61,220 nt of DNA from Polytrichum commune (lineage: Eukaryota; Streptophyta; Polytrichopsida; Polytrichales; Polytrichaceae): positions 1 to 61,220 of the forward strand of contig CATNTY010000006.1 in assembly GCA_950295325.1 (NCBI GenBank), in the 5' to 3' direction. A model generated the notes under the pieces. The model was not told the DNA's origin and searched no databases. It worked only from the letters and a program-made list of their open reading frames with translations. Positions 16,082 to 22,395 of the stretch are shown one piece after another (position 1 is the stretch's first letter; each line of letters opens with the position of its first letter). Both the position numbers and the translations under genes were made by a program.

Positions 16082-16157
16082 CAGCCGTCTAAGTAATGAC
16101 TGTCAATTCACCGGCAGTCATTGCTGAGATTACTAGCCTATATGGTTGAATAGGTAT

Positions 16158-16174
16158 TGTAACAATTTGTTATA
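16158..16174. promoter_or_regulatory. Dispersed 17-bp palindrome, copy 3 (one mismatch)
   Basis: TGTAACAATTTGTTATA; one position breaks symmetry. Lies 76 nt after the stop of the gene at 15767-16081, the largest stop-to-site distance of the eight. Confidence 0.75.
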
Positions 16175-16179
16175 CGTGT

Positions 16180-16210
16180 GTTGTATATGTTGTATATGTT
16201 GTATATGTTG
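16180..16210 (+). repeat. Tandem 9-bp repeat (GTTGTATAT x3 plus partial)
   Basis: Three exact units and a four-base partial unit, directly before the AT-rich inverted repeat. Iteron-like arrangement. Confidence 0.8.
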
Positions 16211-16227
16211 GAGTGTTTTTGGTTGTG

Positions 16228-16312
16228 AATTGTTGAAACCCCACACACTCTCCTAAAAAAAAAATAATTAAAAAAGAGTTAAGTGAGGGGAGGGTGTACG
16301 GTTTCAACAATT
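16228..16312. repeat. 13-bp inverted repeat flanking an A/T-rich loop
   Basis: AATTGTTGAAACC at 16228-16240 and its complement at 16300-16312. Imperfect pairing continues inward (CCACACACTC with GAGGGTGTACG-like sequence). The loop contains ten consecutive A and a following AATTAAAAAA-type stretch. Confidence 0.75.
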
Positions 16313-16346
16313 AGGAACACTTTACACTCACAACACAATCAACCCT

Positions 16347-16360
16347 TGCAACATGTTGCA
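16347..16360. promoter_or_regulatory. 14-bp palindrome TGCAACATGTTGCA
   Basis: Perfect palindrome. Shares CATGTTGCAT with the region upstream of the first early gene (15682-15692), so the two leaders may bind the same factor. Confidence 0.45.
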
Positions 16361-16436
16361 TGTGTTGCAGTCTTGTGATACACTGCTCTTTCACGCAACA
16401 CCAATAGTGAGGATATACCCATGCAAGGAGACTGTT

Positions 16437-16625
16437 ATGCAGAAAATTTATAAGGATAAAATTGAATGGCGTAAAGCGGTATTTAATCAATACCCTAACG
16501 CGATTATCGCTAATGTTAAAGGCGCATATACAGAGGCCCTTAACGAAGAAAGCGAGTGTGTGGGTAACTGGTCAATTATCCGAGGCAGCGGTTGGGTTAA
16601 AGTAAAAGAGGAGAAAACTATTTGA
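16437..16625 (+). CDS. Small early protein, unknown
   Basis: 62 residues (IYKDKIEWRKAVFNQYPNA...NWSIIRGSGWVKV). AAGGAG is 8 nt upstream of ATG 16437. A 10-codon frame starting at ATG 16421 overlaps this start and has its own GAGGA; it may be a leader peptide or chance. AT-rich relative to the genes after it. No family recognised. Confidence 0.65.
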   Translation: MQKIYKDKIEWRKAVFNQYPNAIIANVKGAYTEALNEESECVGNWSIIRGSGWVKVKEEKTI

Positions 16626-17161
16626 AACGTGGTATGGTAACGTCCATTCGGATCAACCCAGAGGACTGTCAATCAGTCCTCGATCTGATGGGTGTACTTA
16701 ACATTGATCCATATGATGGCAGGTCGTTCGCGCAATGCGTGAGCGTTGCACTTAGTTCAATGTTAGGAAGTTTTCGTAAGCAAGGACTAATACCTGAGGT
16801 TGACGGGTTTCAATACCTCAACCGCATGGGTCCATTCCTGGACAGCAAGAATAATAAGGGGAAGAACTACCTGGCTGCCGCGCTATATGCCGCTGGCGGC
16901 TCAAACATTGCAAGCGTTGACCTGCCAGCTAAGGAGGTCAAAAATCCTGGGCAATACGTGCCAGAGCATCTAAAAGAAGGTGCAGTTGGTTTCACAGAAT
17001 CCGGTGCCACGTCCAGCGCAGCAGTTCCCTTGCTGCTAGATGCTGGTACCAAAGAACTCCTGCTACAGGAGATACAAGGCTTATACGATAAGCCTATTCC
17101 GCTATCTGCGGAAGATGAAGCAAGGCTAGCAGAGTTAAACAAGCTGCTAGGTTTCGGCTGA
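16622..17161 (+). CDS. Early protein, unknown, TTG start
   Basis: 179 residues. The start is TTG at 16622: GAGGAG sits at the right distance and the codon overlaps the previous stop (TTGA), whereas the first ATG (16634) is 20 nt from it. The N-terminal part (VTSIRINPEDCQSVLDLMGVL) has a strand-helix pattern that might be ribbon-helix-helix-like, but this is weak. The C-terminal part is Ala/Leu-rich and helical with LSAEDEARLAELNKLLG at the end. Confidence 0.65.
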   Translation: MKRGMVTSIRINPEDCQSVLDLMGVLNIDPYDGRSFAQCVSVALSSMLGSFRKQGLIPEVDGFQYLNRMGPFLDSKNNKGKNYLAAALYAAGGSNIASVDLPAKEVKNPGQYVPEHLKEGAVGFTESGATSSAAVPLLLDAGTKELLLQEIQGLYDKPIPLSAEDEARLAELNKLLGFG

Positions 17162-17219
17162 CTCTCCGAGTCAGTTCAACACTGCCCACAAGGCAGACAA
17201 CCACGATAGGAGCATTACA

Positions 17220-17435
17220 ATGCCAATGACAAATGATGAAAGCGGGCAGGCCCTCAAGGATATAAACGCCAAGCTGCAAGGACTGCTGGCAAACGCAACA
17301 GGACTGCCCATCACGATTGTCTGCAATACTCCTCAGGAGTTTGCAGTGATTGCAGCGGCGATAAGTACCGTCCTGCTGATGCACACTGACCGCGAGGCAA
17401 TGAAGGAGAAGGACCGTGCAACCTTCGTCGCGTGA
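17220..17435 (+). CDS. Small early protein, unknown
   Basis: 71 residues; AGGAG upstream of ATG 17220. The middle (GLPITIVCNTPQEFAVIAAAISTVLLMHTDRE) is moderately hydrophobic but not clearly membrane-spanning. The last 20 nt overlap a small membrane-protein gene. Confidence 0.6.
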   Translation: MPMTNDESGQALKDINAKLQGLLANATGLPITIVCNTPQEFAVIAAAISTVLLMHTDREAMKEKDRATFVA

Positions 17436-17538
17436 CAACCATGTATGTGACAAGCCAGCCAGTCCTGAAATACTGGCTGTTATTGTCATTGCCATAAGCG
17501 TCTTACGGATGGGTTTCTACCTATTCACGGGACATTAA
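17416..17538 (+). CDS. 40-residue single-pass membrane protein
   Basis: A gene too short for standard calling. GTG 17416 is preceded by AAGGAGAAGG. The soluble N-terminus (about 17 residues, two Cys/His) is followed by a hydrophobic helix (ILAVIVIAISVLRMGFYLF). It overlaps the previous gene by 20 nt and precedes another membrane-protein gene. Function unknown; small early membrane proteins of phages are often host-takeover or exclusion factors. Confidence 0.5.
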   Translation: MQPSSRDNHVCDKPASPEILAVIVIAISVLRMGFYLFTGH

Positions 17539-17565
17539 CCACCTTCAGTTAAGGGAGTATAGAAT

Positions 17566-17835
17566 GTGTTGACTGAAGAACAGGAACGACAGATTGCCGA
17601 GATAGTCCGCAAGGCAGTCGAGATAGACAATGCCGTCAATTCGGTATGCTCTAAGTGCAGCGTCCGAGTACACTGGGGCAAGCGGATCGTAATTCTCGGA
17701 GGCACGCTAGTTCTGGGTGTCGTGATCCATTATGCGATTGATAACACTGGCCTCAAGGCTGCAAGCCAGTCTGCTGAGCTTGTGTTGGCTGCCCTCCTTG
17801 ACAGCGCATTCGCTCGCATAAGGGAGAGCGTGTAA
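17566..17835 (+). CDS. Small membrane protein with CxxC motif
   Basis: 89 residues from GTG 17566 (GGGAG upstream). A helical charged N-terminus is followed by CSKC (a possible metal or disulphide site), then one membrane helix (RIVILGGTLVLGVVIHYAI) and a helical C-terminus. Its stop overlaps the next ATG (TAATG). Unknown function; second of two adjacent membrane-protein genes. Confidence 0.6.
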   Translation: MLTEEQERQIAEIVRKAVEIDNAVNSVCSKCSVRVHWGKRIVILGGTLVLGVVIHYAIDNTGLKAASQSAELVLAALLDSAFARIRESV

Positions 17836-18209
17836 TGGATAACTATATCCCACGCGCACAGATGCCACAAGTTGATGAGCAGTTCTTGCCACAGCTTGTG
17901 GCTGACTTGTATCAGGAAAAATACTTCCCGACGTTTGAGGTTGTAGCTCCTTATACACTCCACGCACACCAGCGCTGCAATGCAACCAAGGCTCGCACCA
18001 TGCCGGTTGAGGTTGCGTTGAAGCCAGTCCTTGTCTCCCACGATAACTACGTGGTCGATGGCAACCATCGTTGGTGGTACCACAAGTATAACGGAGATAG
18101 TCCCATGTCGATCATTCGCATGGGCATGCTGTTCGATGACGCGATTGTGTGGTTGAAAAAACAGCCATACGTGTACGAAATAACTCCTGCAACGCCGGAG
18201 CGCAACTAG
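17835..18209 (+). CDS. ParB/Srx-fold-like small protein
   Basis: 124 residues. The segment KPVLVSHDNYVVDGNHRWWYHKYNGD has the core of the ParB-like nuclease/Srx fold (strand, then DG-x-HRW). This fold occurs in many phage proteins of uncertain role. There is no HTH domain, unlike the longer ParB-like fusion at 29001-30332. Coupled to the previous gene by TAATG and followed by a terminator-like hairpin. Confidence 0.6.
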   Translation: MDNYIPRAQMPQVDEQFLPQLVADLYQEKYFPTFEVVAPYTLHAHQRCNATKARTMPVEVALKPVLVSHDNYVVDGNHRWWYHKYNGDSPMSIIRMGMLFDDAIVWLKKQPYVYEITPATPERN

Positions 18210-18220
18210 GGTGTAAAACA

Positions 18221-18252
18221 CTATCCATTCAGCAATGAGTGGGTAGTTTCTT
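18221..18252 (+). terminator. Terminator-like hairpin with GNRA tetraloop
   Basis: An 11-bp RNA stem (18221-18231 with 18236-18246, two G-U pairs) closed by a GCAA loop and followed by TTTCTT. It sits 11 nt after the stop of the ParB-like gene. Confidence 0.5.
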
Positions 18253-18268
18253 GCGTCCTGCAAGGCTG

Positions 18269-18283
18269 CTCAGCTTCGCTGAG
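18269..18283 (+). other. Short perfect hairpin CTCAGC-TTC-GCTGAG
   Basis: 6-bp stem in the leader of the next gene, 27 nt before its start; possible mRNA 5' stabiliser or operator. Confidence 0.35.
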
Positions 18284-18310
18284 TTCAACGCTAGTCCCGT
18301 GAGGTATACC

Positions 18311-18739
18311 ATGAAGATGTATAAGATCATCCCTTCGACGCAGAGCGTCGAGGAGATTGAGTATAATGGGGAATACAGCGGCATGCATCCCCATTTGAAG
18401 TATCTCGACCTCGGTCATGCACGGCTCAATGCGGAGGGGGACGAGTTGTTCCTCAATGATGAGGGCCTGCTCGATGGTACACGAGAGAAGGACGGTTCGT
18501 GGTGGTGGCAGTACAAGAACGGACAGTGGCAGGAGTTCGTCGGGGACTGCCTGCTGTGGGGTACGAAGGGAGAGGATAACGCCGATCCGTCGATGACAAT
18601 TCCTGAGCTATCTGCTAAGATCAATTGGGAGAAGCCAGCCGGAGTTGAACCGACCGTGCCAAGGACGGAATTTATCTCCTTCGATAGCCTGGATGATATG
18701 ATCGACTATCTGAACAACAATCCACCAGCCTGGCGATAA
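18311..18739 (+). CDS. DUF3846-like early protein, paralogue of 19037-19564
   Basis: 142 residues. ATG 18311 has GAGGT upstream; an in-frame GTG at 18239 lies in hairpin sequence and is rejected. The N-terminal pattern (MYKIIPSTQSVEEIEYNG...HARLNAEGDELFLNDEGLLDG) is shared with the gene two positions on, where SVSEFEYDG and a similar middle are seen. Both resemble small phage proteins with an '...NAL-IVG' centre. Function unknown. Tandem divergence inside one operon suggests related but separate targets. Confidence 0.6.
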   Translation: MKMYKIIPSTQSVEEIEYNGEYSGMHPHLKYLDLGHARLNAEGDELFLNDEGLLDGTREKDGSWWWQYKNGQWQEFVGDCLLWGTKGEDNADPSMTIPELSAKINWEKPAGVEPTVPRTEFISFDSLDDMIDYLNNNPPAWR

Positions 18740-18749
18740 GGAGGGCGCG

Positions 18750-19040
18750 ATGCCCCTTTATAAGATGAGTAAATGTGAGGTGTTTGTCCCGCGTTATATT
18801 GGGGACACTCATAACCATGTGCTGGTTCACCTCACACTATTGCACGATCGAACGGATGTGGATATACACAAGGAGATGCTGTTACAGATGGCAGCGGAGG
18901 TCCTATCAACATGGCCCCGCTTGCCAGATAAATGTGATGTAACGCTGTCCATTTCGGACATCCTCCTAAAGATCATCGAGTGGAATATCGAGATGGTTGA
19001 GTCATGGAGGTTTGAACACCTTGAGGAGAAAGGCAAATGA
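18750..19040 (+). CDS. Small early protein, unknown
   Basis: 96 residues; AAGGAGGG upstream of ATG 18750. Helical, soluble (VHLTLLHDRTDVDIHKEMLL...DILLKIIEWNIEMVESW). The stop overlaps the next start (ATGA). It lies between the two paralogues at 18311 and 19037. Confidence 0.6.
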   Translation: MPLYKMSKCEVFVPRYIGDTHNHVLVHLTLLHDRTDVDIHKEMLLQMAAEVLSTWPRLPDKCDVTLSISDILLKIIEWNIEMVESWRFEHLEEKGK

Positions 19041-19564
19041 AAGGTTATTTTGTAGATGCTGGCAAGCGCTCTGTGAGCGAGTTCGAGTATGATGGCACGA
19101 TTAAGGCCCTCATTGAGAAGTACCCATACAATGGCATGTGCGTCGATATGCACCAGGTCAAGGAGGGCAGCCAAGATTCACTGATACATCTGCCTCAGCA
19201 TATGGCAGAACTGAGAGGCAAGGACTTCATCAAGTCCGATGGTGCATGGGGATTCAAGTGCGACAGGTGCGACGAGATGCATCCCCGGATCGGCAAAGCC
19301 CTGATTGTAGGCCGTGTGCTGAGCAAGGACAGCAAGCCAGGGGAGACGGAGTTCGTGCCAGCAGAGCCGGACATGACGTTGGAGGAGGCGCGCAAGTGGG
19401 TCAAATGGGCATGCGTCCATGAAGTCTCCCTGGAAGAGGCAATGGAGATAATCGAGAAGCAGGAGCTGCCTGCTCGCCTTCGCCCGGACAATGAGACGAT
19501 TGACGCAAAGGCTATTGTCGATACGAGCCTGGAAGTTCACCGGATCATCGACCGAGTTCACTAA
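19037..19564 (+). CDS. DUF3846-like early protein with CxxC, paralogue of 18311-18739
   Basis: 175 residues. N-terminal SVSEFEYDG matches the paralogue. A CDRC motif lies near residue 76 (FKCDRCDEMHP), followed by KALIVGRVL, the conserved centre of this type. The C-terminal part is helical and acidic (LEEARKWVKWACVHEVSLEEAMEIIEKQ), absent from the shorter paralogue. GAGGAG precedes the ATG, which overlaps the previous stop. Role unknown. Confidence 0.6.
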   Translation: MKGYFVDAGKRSVSEFEYDGTIKALIEKYPYNGMCVDMHQVKEGSQDSLIHLPQHMAELRGKDFIKSDGAWGFKCDRCDEMHPRIGKALIVGRVLSKDSKPGETEFVPAEPDMTLEEARKWVKWACVHEVSLEEAMEIIEKQELPARLRPDNETIDAKAIVDTSLEVHRIIDRVH

Positions 19565-19734
19565 GACTGCGCAGTCGCGTAGAGTGTAACAATTTGTTAC
19601 ATCACCTGGGAGTATCGAGATGCAATTATAGTTCCATGAAAAAGCTTCCCTCGCATTCGGATTGTTCCTAGGCAAGATATATGGCGGCATTGCCTATATC
19701 TTGTGGCATTTCATCGACAAGTATTGGTAATAGA
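19565..19734. other. Intergenic region with three symmetrical elements
   Basis: 170 bp between operon sections. GACTGCGCAGTC, a perfect 12-bp palindrome, at 19565-19576; a dispersed 17-bp palindrome at 19585-19601; a 9-bp inverted repeat (CAAGATATA / TATATCTTG) at 19673-19703. No convincing promoter hexamers. Precedes the HNH gene. Confidence 0.5.
19585..19601. promoter_or_regulatory. Dispersed 17-bp palindrome, copy 4 (perfect)
   Basis: TGTAACAATTTGTTACA, 20 nt after the stop of the gene at 19037-19564. Confidence 0.85.
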
Positions 19735-20124
19735 ATGGCAAAGCCAGCACACCAGCGGATCATGGAACGAGTAGTCGTTGATTCCAACGGGTGCTGGCTT
19801 TGGCCAGGCACTACAGATGGCCGAGGCTATGGCCGGACATGGATAGGAAAGTACAAGGGCAAGCGATACCGAGAAAGAACCCATCGTATTATGTATATGG
19901 CTCTATGGGGCGATATACCTAATAACTTGGTAGTACGACATAAGTGTGATGTGAAGAGGTGCTGCAATCCTTTTCACCTAGAGCTTGGCACGAAGTCAGA
20001 AAATATGTATGACTACATATATAGGCAACGTCAGGATGCACTCAATGAAGTTACAGTAACTCCTGTATCAGATTATACATATGATGAGGAGACAGGAAAA
20101 TTTATTGAAGATGTACCTTTTTAG
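19735..20124 (+). CDS. HNH endonuclease
   Basis: 129 residues from ATG 19735. Carries the HNH-type core: N-terminal GCWLWPGTTDGRGYGR, then THRIMYMALWGDIP, then VVRHKCDVKRCCNPFHLELG, i.e. the conserved His, the C-N-P-x-H-L metal site and surrounding Cys residues. Such enzymes are often free-standing homing endonucleases of phage genomes. The composition is visibly AT-richer than its neighbours, and the gene is flanked by intergenic hairpins, both consistent with insertion. No strong ribosome site; an in-frame ATG at 19681 lies inside a hairpin. Confidence 0.75.
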   Translation: MAKPAHQRIMERVVVDSNGCWLWPGTTDGRGYGRTWIGKYKGKRYRERTHRIMYMALWGDIPNNLVVRHKCDVKRCCNPFHLELGTKSENMYDYIYRQRQDALNEVTVTPVSDYTYDEETGKFIEDVPF

Positions 20125-20149
20125 TTTTCGTAGAAAACAGGAGAGTGTC

Positions 20150-20452
20150 ATGTATGCTCCCAATACACCGTACCACAAGCGGCTAGCACATAGGCTTGCA
20201 ATAGCAAAACAGAGACAGCGGCAATACCAGAACAACAAGTATACTCAGGTTGACAAGTTCCTATGTCAATATGAGTACGCTTTTAGGGAGTATTATGGCA
20301 TACGGATACAAGTGTTTTATCGCCATGGTTACTACTACGTGAATGGGATTAGATACAGCCATAGGGAGATGGAAAGGAACCTTGCCTTGCTACTCGCAAG
20401 GCTACAAGAGATTGAGTCACCTAACCCTGATAAGGAGTACATGCATGTATAA
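20150..20452 (+). CDS. Arg/Tyr-rich small protein, unknown
   Basis: 100 residues, strongly basic and rich in Tyr, Arg and Gln (AKQRQRQYQNNKYTQVDKF, GYYYVNGIRYSHREMERN). CAGGAG upstream of ATG 20150 fixes the start. No family recognised. The charge would suit nucleic-acid binding. The last 8 nt overlap the next gene. Confidence 0.6.
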   Translation: MYAPNTPYHKRLAHRLAIAKQRQRQYQNNKYTQVDKFLCQYEYAFREYYGIRIQVFYRHGYYYVNGIRYSHREMERNLALLLARLQEIESPNPDKEYMHV

Positions 20453-20579
20453 CGAACCAATTGAAGGACAAGAGGAGGAACCAGTAGATGGAGAGGGCGT
20501 TCTTATTTTCCTGCTTGCATCTGTTCTAATTCTTATTACCCTTGGCGCAGCCTTGGCAATATGGGGATCACTGGCATGA
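20445..20579 (+). CDS. 44-residue single-pass membrane protein
   Basis: ATG 20445 with AAGGAG upstream. Acidic N-terminus (EPIEGQEEEPVDGEG) then one hydrophobic helix to near the C-terminus (VLIFLLASVLILITLGAALA). Coupled to both neighbours: it overlaps the previous stop and its own stop overlaps the next ATG. Position in the early block argues against a holin. Confidence 0.6.
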   Translation: MYNEPIEGQEEEPVDGEGVLIFLLASVLILITLGAALAIWGSLA

Positions 20580-21283
20580 CTAACGAAAGTGAGCGTGCGG
20601 CGTTTATCCGCGAAGACCGATACATCGTCATCAAGAAAAGTCACCTCTCTTCCATTCAGTTGGATGCCATTGATGGCGTTCTAGATGGCTTGAAAGTCGA
20701 CACCATCGACTGCGTAGTAGTTGAGGAAGATTGGCCGGAACACGAAACCGTGTGGGCGATGATCGAATCGCGCATGACGGGTAAAGCACGCGCCCAGCTC
20801 ATCGCTGAGCAGGAGAAGGCTGTTCCGTTTGCATGGATGATCCGCAATGCAGACACAAAAGATGTTTACATAGATGAAGTTTGCATCTGGTGTCTTTACG
20901 AAACGGCTAAGTCTGAAGCCGATACGATGACCGCTGAGGACAAAGATGGCGCGGTGTTCGAAGCGTTCGGCGTATTTGAGCACCCCGCCCCATCCACCAA
21001 CCTTGTTTCTCACCCGGTAGAGACAAAACCAGTTGTTTCTAACAATTCGCCGGAAACGATAAACAACGACCGGGCAGCTGCGCAGGGTGGGGATAAGTTG
21101 GCGCGTGATGCTGCTCGGTATCGCTGGCTTCGTTCTCATTGTCTTTTCGCAAATGACAGCATGAACGAAATATGGTTTAACAGACACCTTGAACGAGGTG
21201 AAACCGATGCATTAGACAGGCAAATTGACGACGCCATTAAATCCGCCCCATCGCCTGCCGAGGATAAACAAAATGAAAACTAA
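20576..21283 (+). CDS. Early protein with RDAARYRWLR C-terminal motif
   Basis: 235 residues from ATG 20576 (ATGA overlap). The N-terminal 120 residues form a soluble mixed fold. After a disordered Pro/Ser/Asn linker comes DKLARDAARYRWLRSH...LDRQIDDAIKS, a C-terminal motif recurrent in phage hypothetical proteins. No catalytic residues are evident. Unknown role. Confidence 0.6.
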   Translation: MTNESERAAFIREDRYIVIKKSHLSSIQLDAIDGVLDGLKVDTIDCVVVEEDWPEHETVWAMIESRMTGKARAQLIAEQEKAVPFAWMIRNADTKDVYIDEVCIWCLYETAKSEADTMTAEDKDGAVFEAFGVFEHPAPSTNLVSHPVETKPVVSNNSPETINNDRAAAQGGDKLARDAARYRWLRSHCLFANDSMNEIWFNRHLERGETDALDRQIDDAIKSAPSPAEDKQNEN

Positions 21284-21500
21284 TACTTGGATGGTTCTGC
21301 GTGAATACATTGATCTAACGATCCAAATAAGCAATCGAAGTGGCCGCGACACAAGACTGGGTGATCGTAGATCGCAACTCGCGTCAGAACATATGCGCCT
21401 AAGACACTCTGAACTTGAAACCTTAATACGTGAGTCTTGTGAAGATTGGGAAATCAAAGCCCCCACATCGCCAGCCGATAGAGACAACAATGGAAAGTAA
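21273..21500 (+). CDS. Small early protein, unknown
   Basis: 75 residues; GAGG upstream of ATG 21273, which overlaps the previous gene by 11 nt. Helical, charged (LREYIDLTIQISNRSGRDTRL, HMRLRHSELETLIRES). No family recognised. Confidence 0.5.
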   Translation: MKTNTWMVLREYIDLTIQISNRSGRDTRLGDRRSQLASEHMRLRHSELETLIRESCEDWEIKAPTSPADRDNNGK

Positions 21501-21636
21501 TAAGAAAGGGAAATCAGTAAAGAAGCCGCATCCATGGAATCGCTTCATGGATAAGGCGCCCAAGCAAGACTACCGGGATGCAAAGAGTACACACACCGCA
21601 ATCCCCAACTACGATTTTCGCGCAATTCGGAGGTGA
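21490..21636 (+). CDS. Very small basic protein, unknown
   Basis: 48 residues, Lys/Arg/His-rich, largely disordered (NKKGKSVKKPHPWNRFMDKAPKQ). Overlaps the preceding gene by 11 nt; ribosome site weak. Supported mainly by the tight packing, since the next gene starts 2 nt after its stop. Confidence 0.4.
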   Translation: MESNKKGKSVKKPHPWNRFMDKAPKQDYRDAKSTHTAIPNYDFRAIRR

Positions 21637-21637
21637 C

Positions 21638-21790
21638 ATGATTCGCGAAGAGGGACACACCACGATTGACCTGTGCGAAAAGAAACAGGTACCGGAATCC
21701 TACAACTTCATCCTGACTGAATCGGATGAAAAGGTTGTAGACCTTATTCGGGAAAACATCCCGAAGGCAGTGTTGCACGAGGAGTCTTGA
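21638..21790 (+). CDS. Small early protein, unknown
   Basis: 50 residues; GGAGGTGA before ATG 21638 is one of the best ribosome sites in the block. Sequence REEGHTTIDLCEKKQVPESY and an acidic C-terminal helix. No family recognised. Confidence 0.55.
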   Translation: MIREEGHTTIDLCEKKQVPESYNFILTESDEKVVDLIRENIPKAVLHEES

Positions 21791-21816
21791 CACCTAGCAA
21801 AAGAGAGAGTATAATC

Positions 21817-22182
21817 ATGTGCTATGCCGTAATTCGGGTCGAGTATAAGAGGCCCAAAGAACCAGCCCTGCTTGTAGAGGCACAAGATGCAAGCGAGCTA
21901 ATGGAGAAAGTCACCGAGTATACGTCACGAGAAGGCGTAAAGAAGATCACTTGGTACTTTCCCTACCTGACCAAAGAACTCATCAGTGAATGGAGAGAGA
22001 CGCGCCATGAAGAAGGCAACGAAGATACTGTACCTGCCGGCAACACGTTCGATGCGCAGTACACTAGCGGAGCTAGACCGGCACCCGAACAGGAAGTTCA
22101 TTCACAACCTCTCCAAGACAATGGAGCGGGAAGTGCCGAAACCCCGGTGGATAGTGAGGGACGGCAAGACACTGCCGTATGA
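21817..22182 (+). CDS. Early protein with long overprinted tail
   Basis: 121 residues from ATG 21817 (AGAGAG upstream). The first ~65 residues look like a folded domain (CYAVIRVEYKRPKEPALLVE, then ASELMEKVTEYTS). The last ~57 are low-complexity (Gly/Pro/Glu/Ser/Thr) and are encoded by the same DNA as the gene at 22007-22192 in another frame. Either the tail is functional or the true domain simply runs on because its stop was lost. Confidence 0.5.
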   Translation: MCYAVIRVEYKRPKEPALLVEAQDASELMEKVTEYTSREGVKKITWYFPYLTKELISEWRETRHEEGNEDTVPAGNTFDAQYTSGARPAPEQEVHSQPLQDNGAGSAETPVDSEGRQDTAV

Positions 22183-22192
22183 AGGGCCGTGA
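22007..22192 (+). CDS. Small basic protein nested in the previous gene's 3' end
   Basis: 61 residues: KKATKILYLPATRSMRSTLAE, ending in PKPRWIVRDGKTLPYEGP. GGAGAG lies about 11 nt upstream of ATG 22007, and its stop overlaps the next GTG (GTGA), which strongly suggests it is translated as part of the operon. Its protein-like composition contrasts with the overlapping frame. Confidence 0.5.
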   Translation: MKKATKILYLPATRSMRSTLAELDRHPNRKFIHNLSKTMEREVPKPRWIVRDGKTLPYEGP

Positions 22193-22395
22193 AAGCCCCT
22201 CTAAAAGACAGTGAAAGAGAGTGGATGCGCCTGTATGAGAAGTCCCTTAACAGGCGTGTAGAGGTAGAAGAATTACTCTTCGATATGGCTAGGGGCAAGG
22301 TGCCACTCCCAACACAGGAGCAGTGCCGCGAGATGGCCATAAAATTAGGTGTACCCAATAGACAGGAGATACAAGATGGAAAAGTTAGCCGATAG
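22189..22395 (+). CDS. Small early protein, unknown, GTG start
   Basis: 68 residues; GTG 22189 with AAGGG upstream and overlapping the previous stop. Helical and charged (DSEREWMRLYEKSLNRRVEV, REMAIKLGVPNRQE). The 3' end overlaps the next gene by 20 nt. Confidence 0.55.
   Translation: MKAPLKDSEREWMRLYEKSLNRRVEVEELLFDMARGKVPLPTQEQCREMAIKLGVPNRQEIQDGKVSR

Larger units (their letters stand above)
1..16103. repeat. Left copy of 16.1-kb terminal redundancy (identical to 45118-61220)
   Basis: Base 1 onward matches base 45118 onward, and genes in this stretch recur with the same products at a constant offset of 45,117. The first bases and the last bases of the window (16081-16103 versus 61198-61220) agree by eye. 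The genome unit is therefore 45,117 bp. The overlap is far too long for ordinary headful terminal redundancy, so I read it as an over-extended circular contig or a concatemer, not as a duplicated locus. Confidence 0.97.
16082..16436. other. Structured AT-rich non-coding region, candidate replication origin
   Basis: 355 bp without a gene. In order: an 8-bp inverted repeat (16095-16122); a dispersed 17-bp palindrome (16158-16174); three tandem 9-bp units GTTGTATAT (16180-16210); a 13-bp perfect inverted repeat (16228-16240 / 16300-16312) whose loop is a 10-A tract plus further A/T; a 14-bp palindrome (16347-16360). Repeats next to an AT-rich unwinding-like element are what origins look like; I have no direct evidence of function. 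Confidence 0.45.

Noticed and set aside
16180-16210. CRISPR-like repeats
   Set aside because: Nine-base tandem units without spacers; no cas operon. The Cas4-like gene belongs to a phage recombination set.
16421-16453. 10-codon leader frame overlapping the start at 16437
   Set aside because: It has GAGGA upstream and could be a leader peptide, but so short a frame is easily due to chance. Mentioned in the gene entry only.
17094-17495. 133-codon minus-strand frame across early genes
   Set aside because: Opposite to tightly packed plus-strand genes with good ribosome sites; no support for antisense translation.
19138-19422. 94-codon frame inside 19037-19564
   Set aside because: Arg/Gln/Gly-rich out-of-frame translation without a ribosome site.
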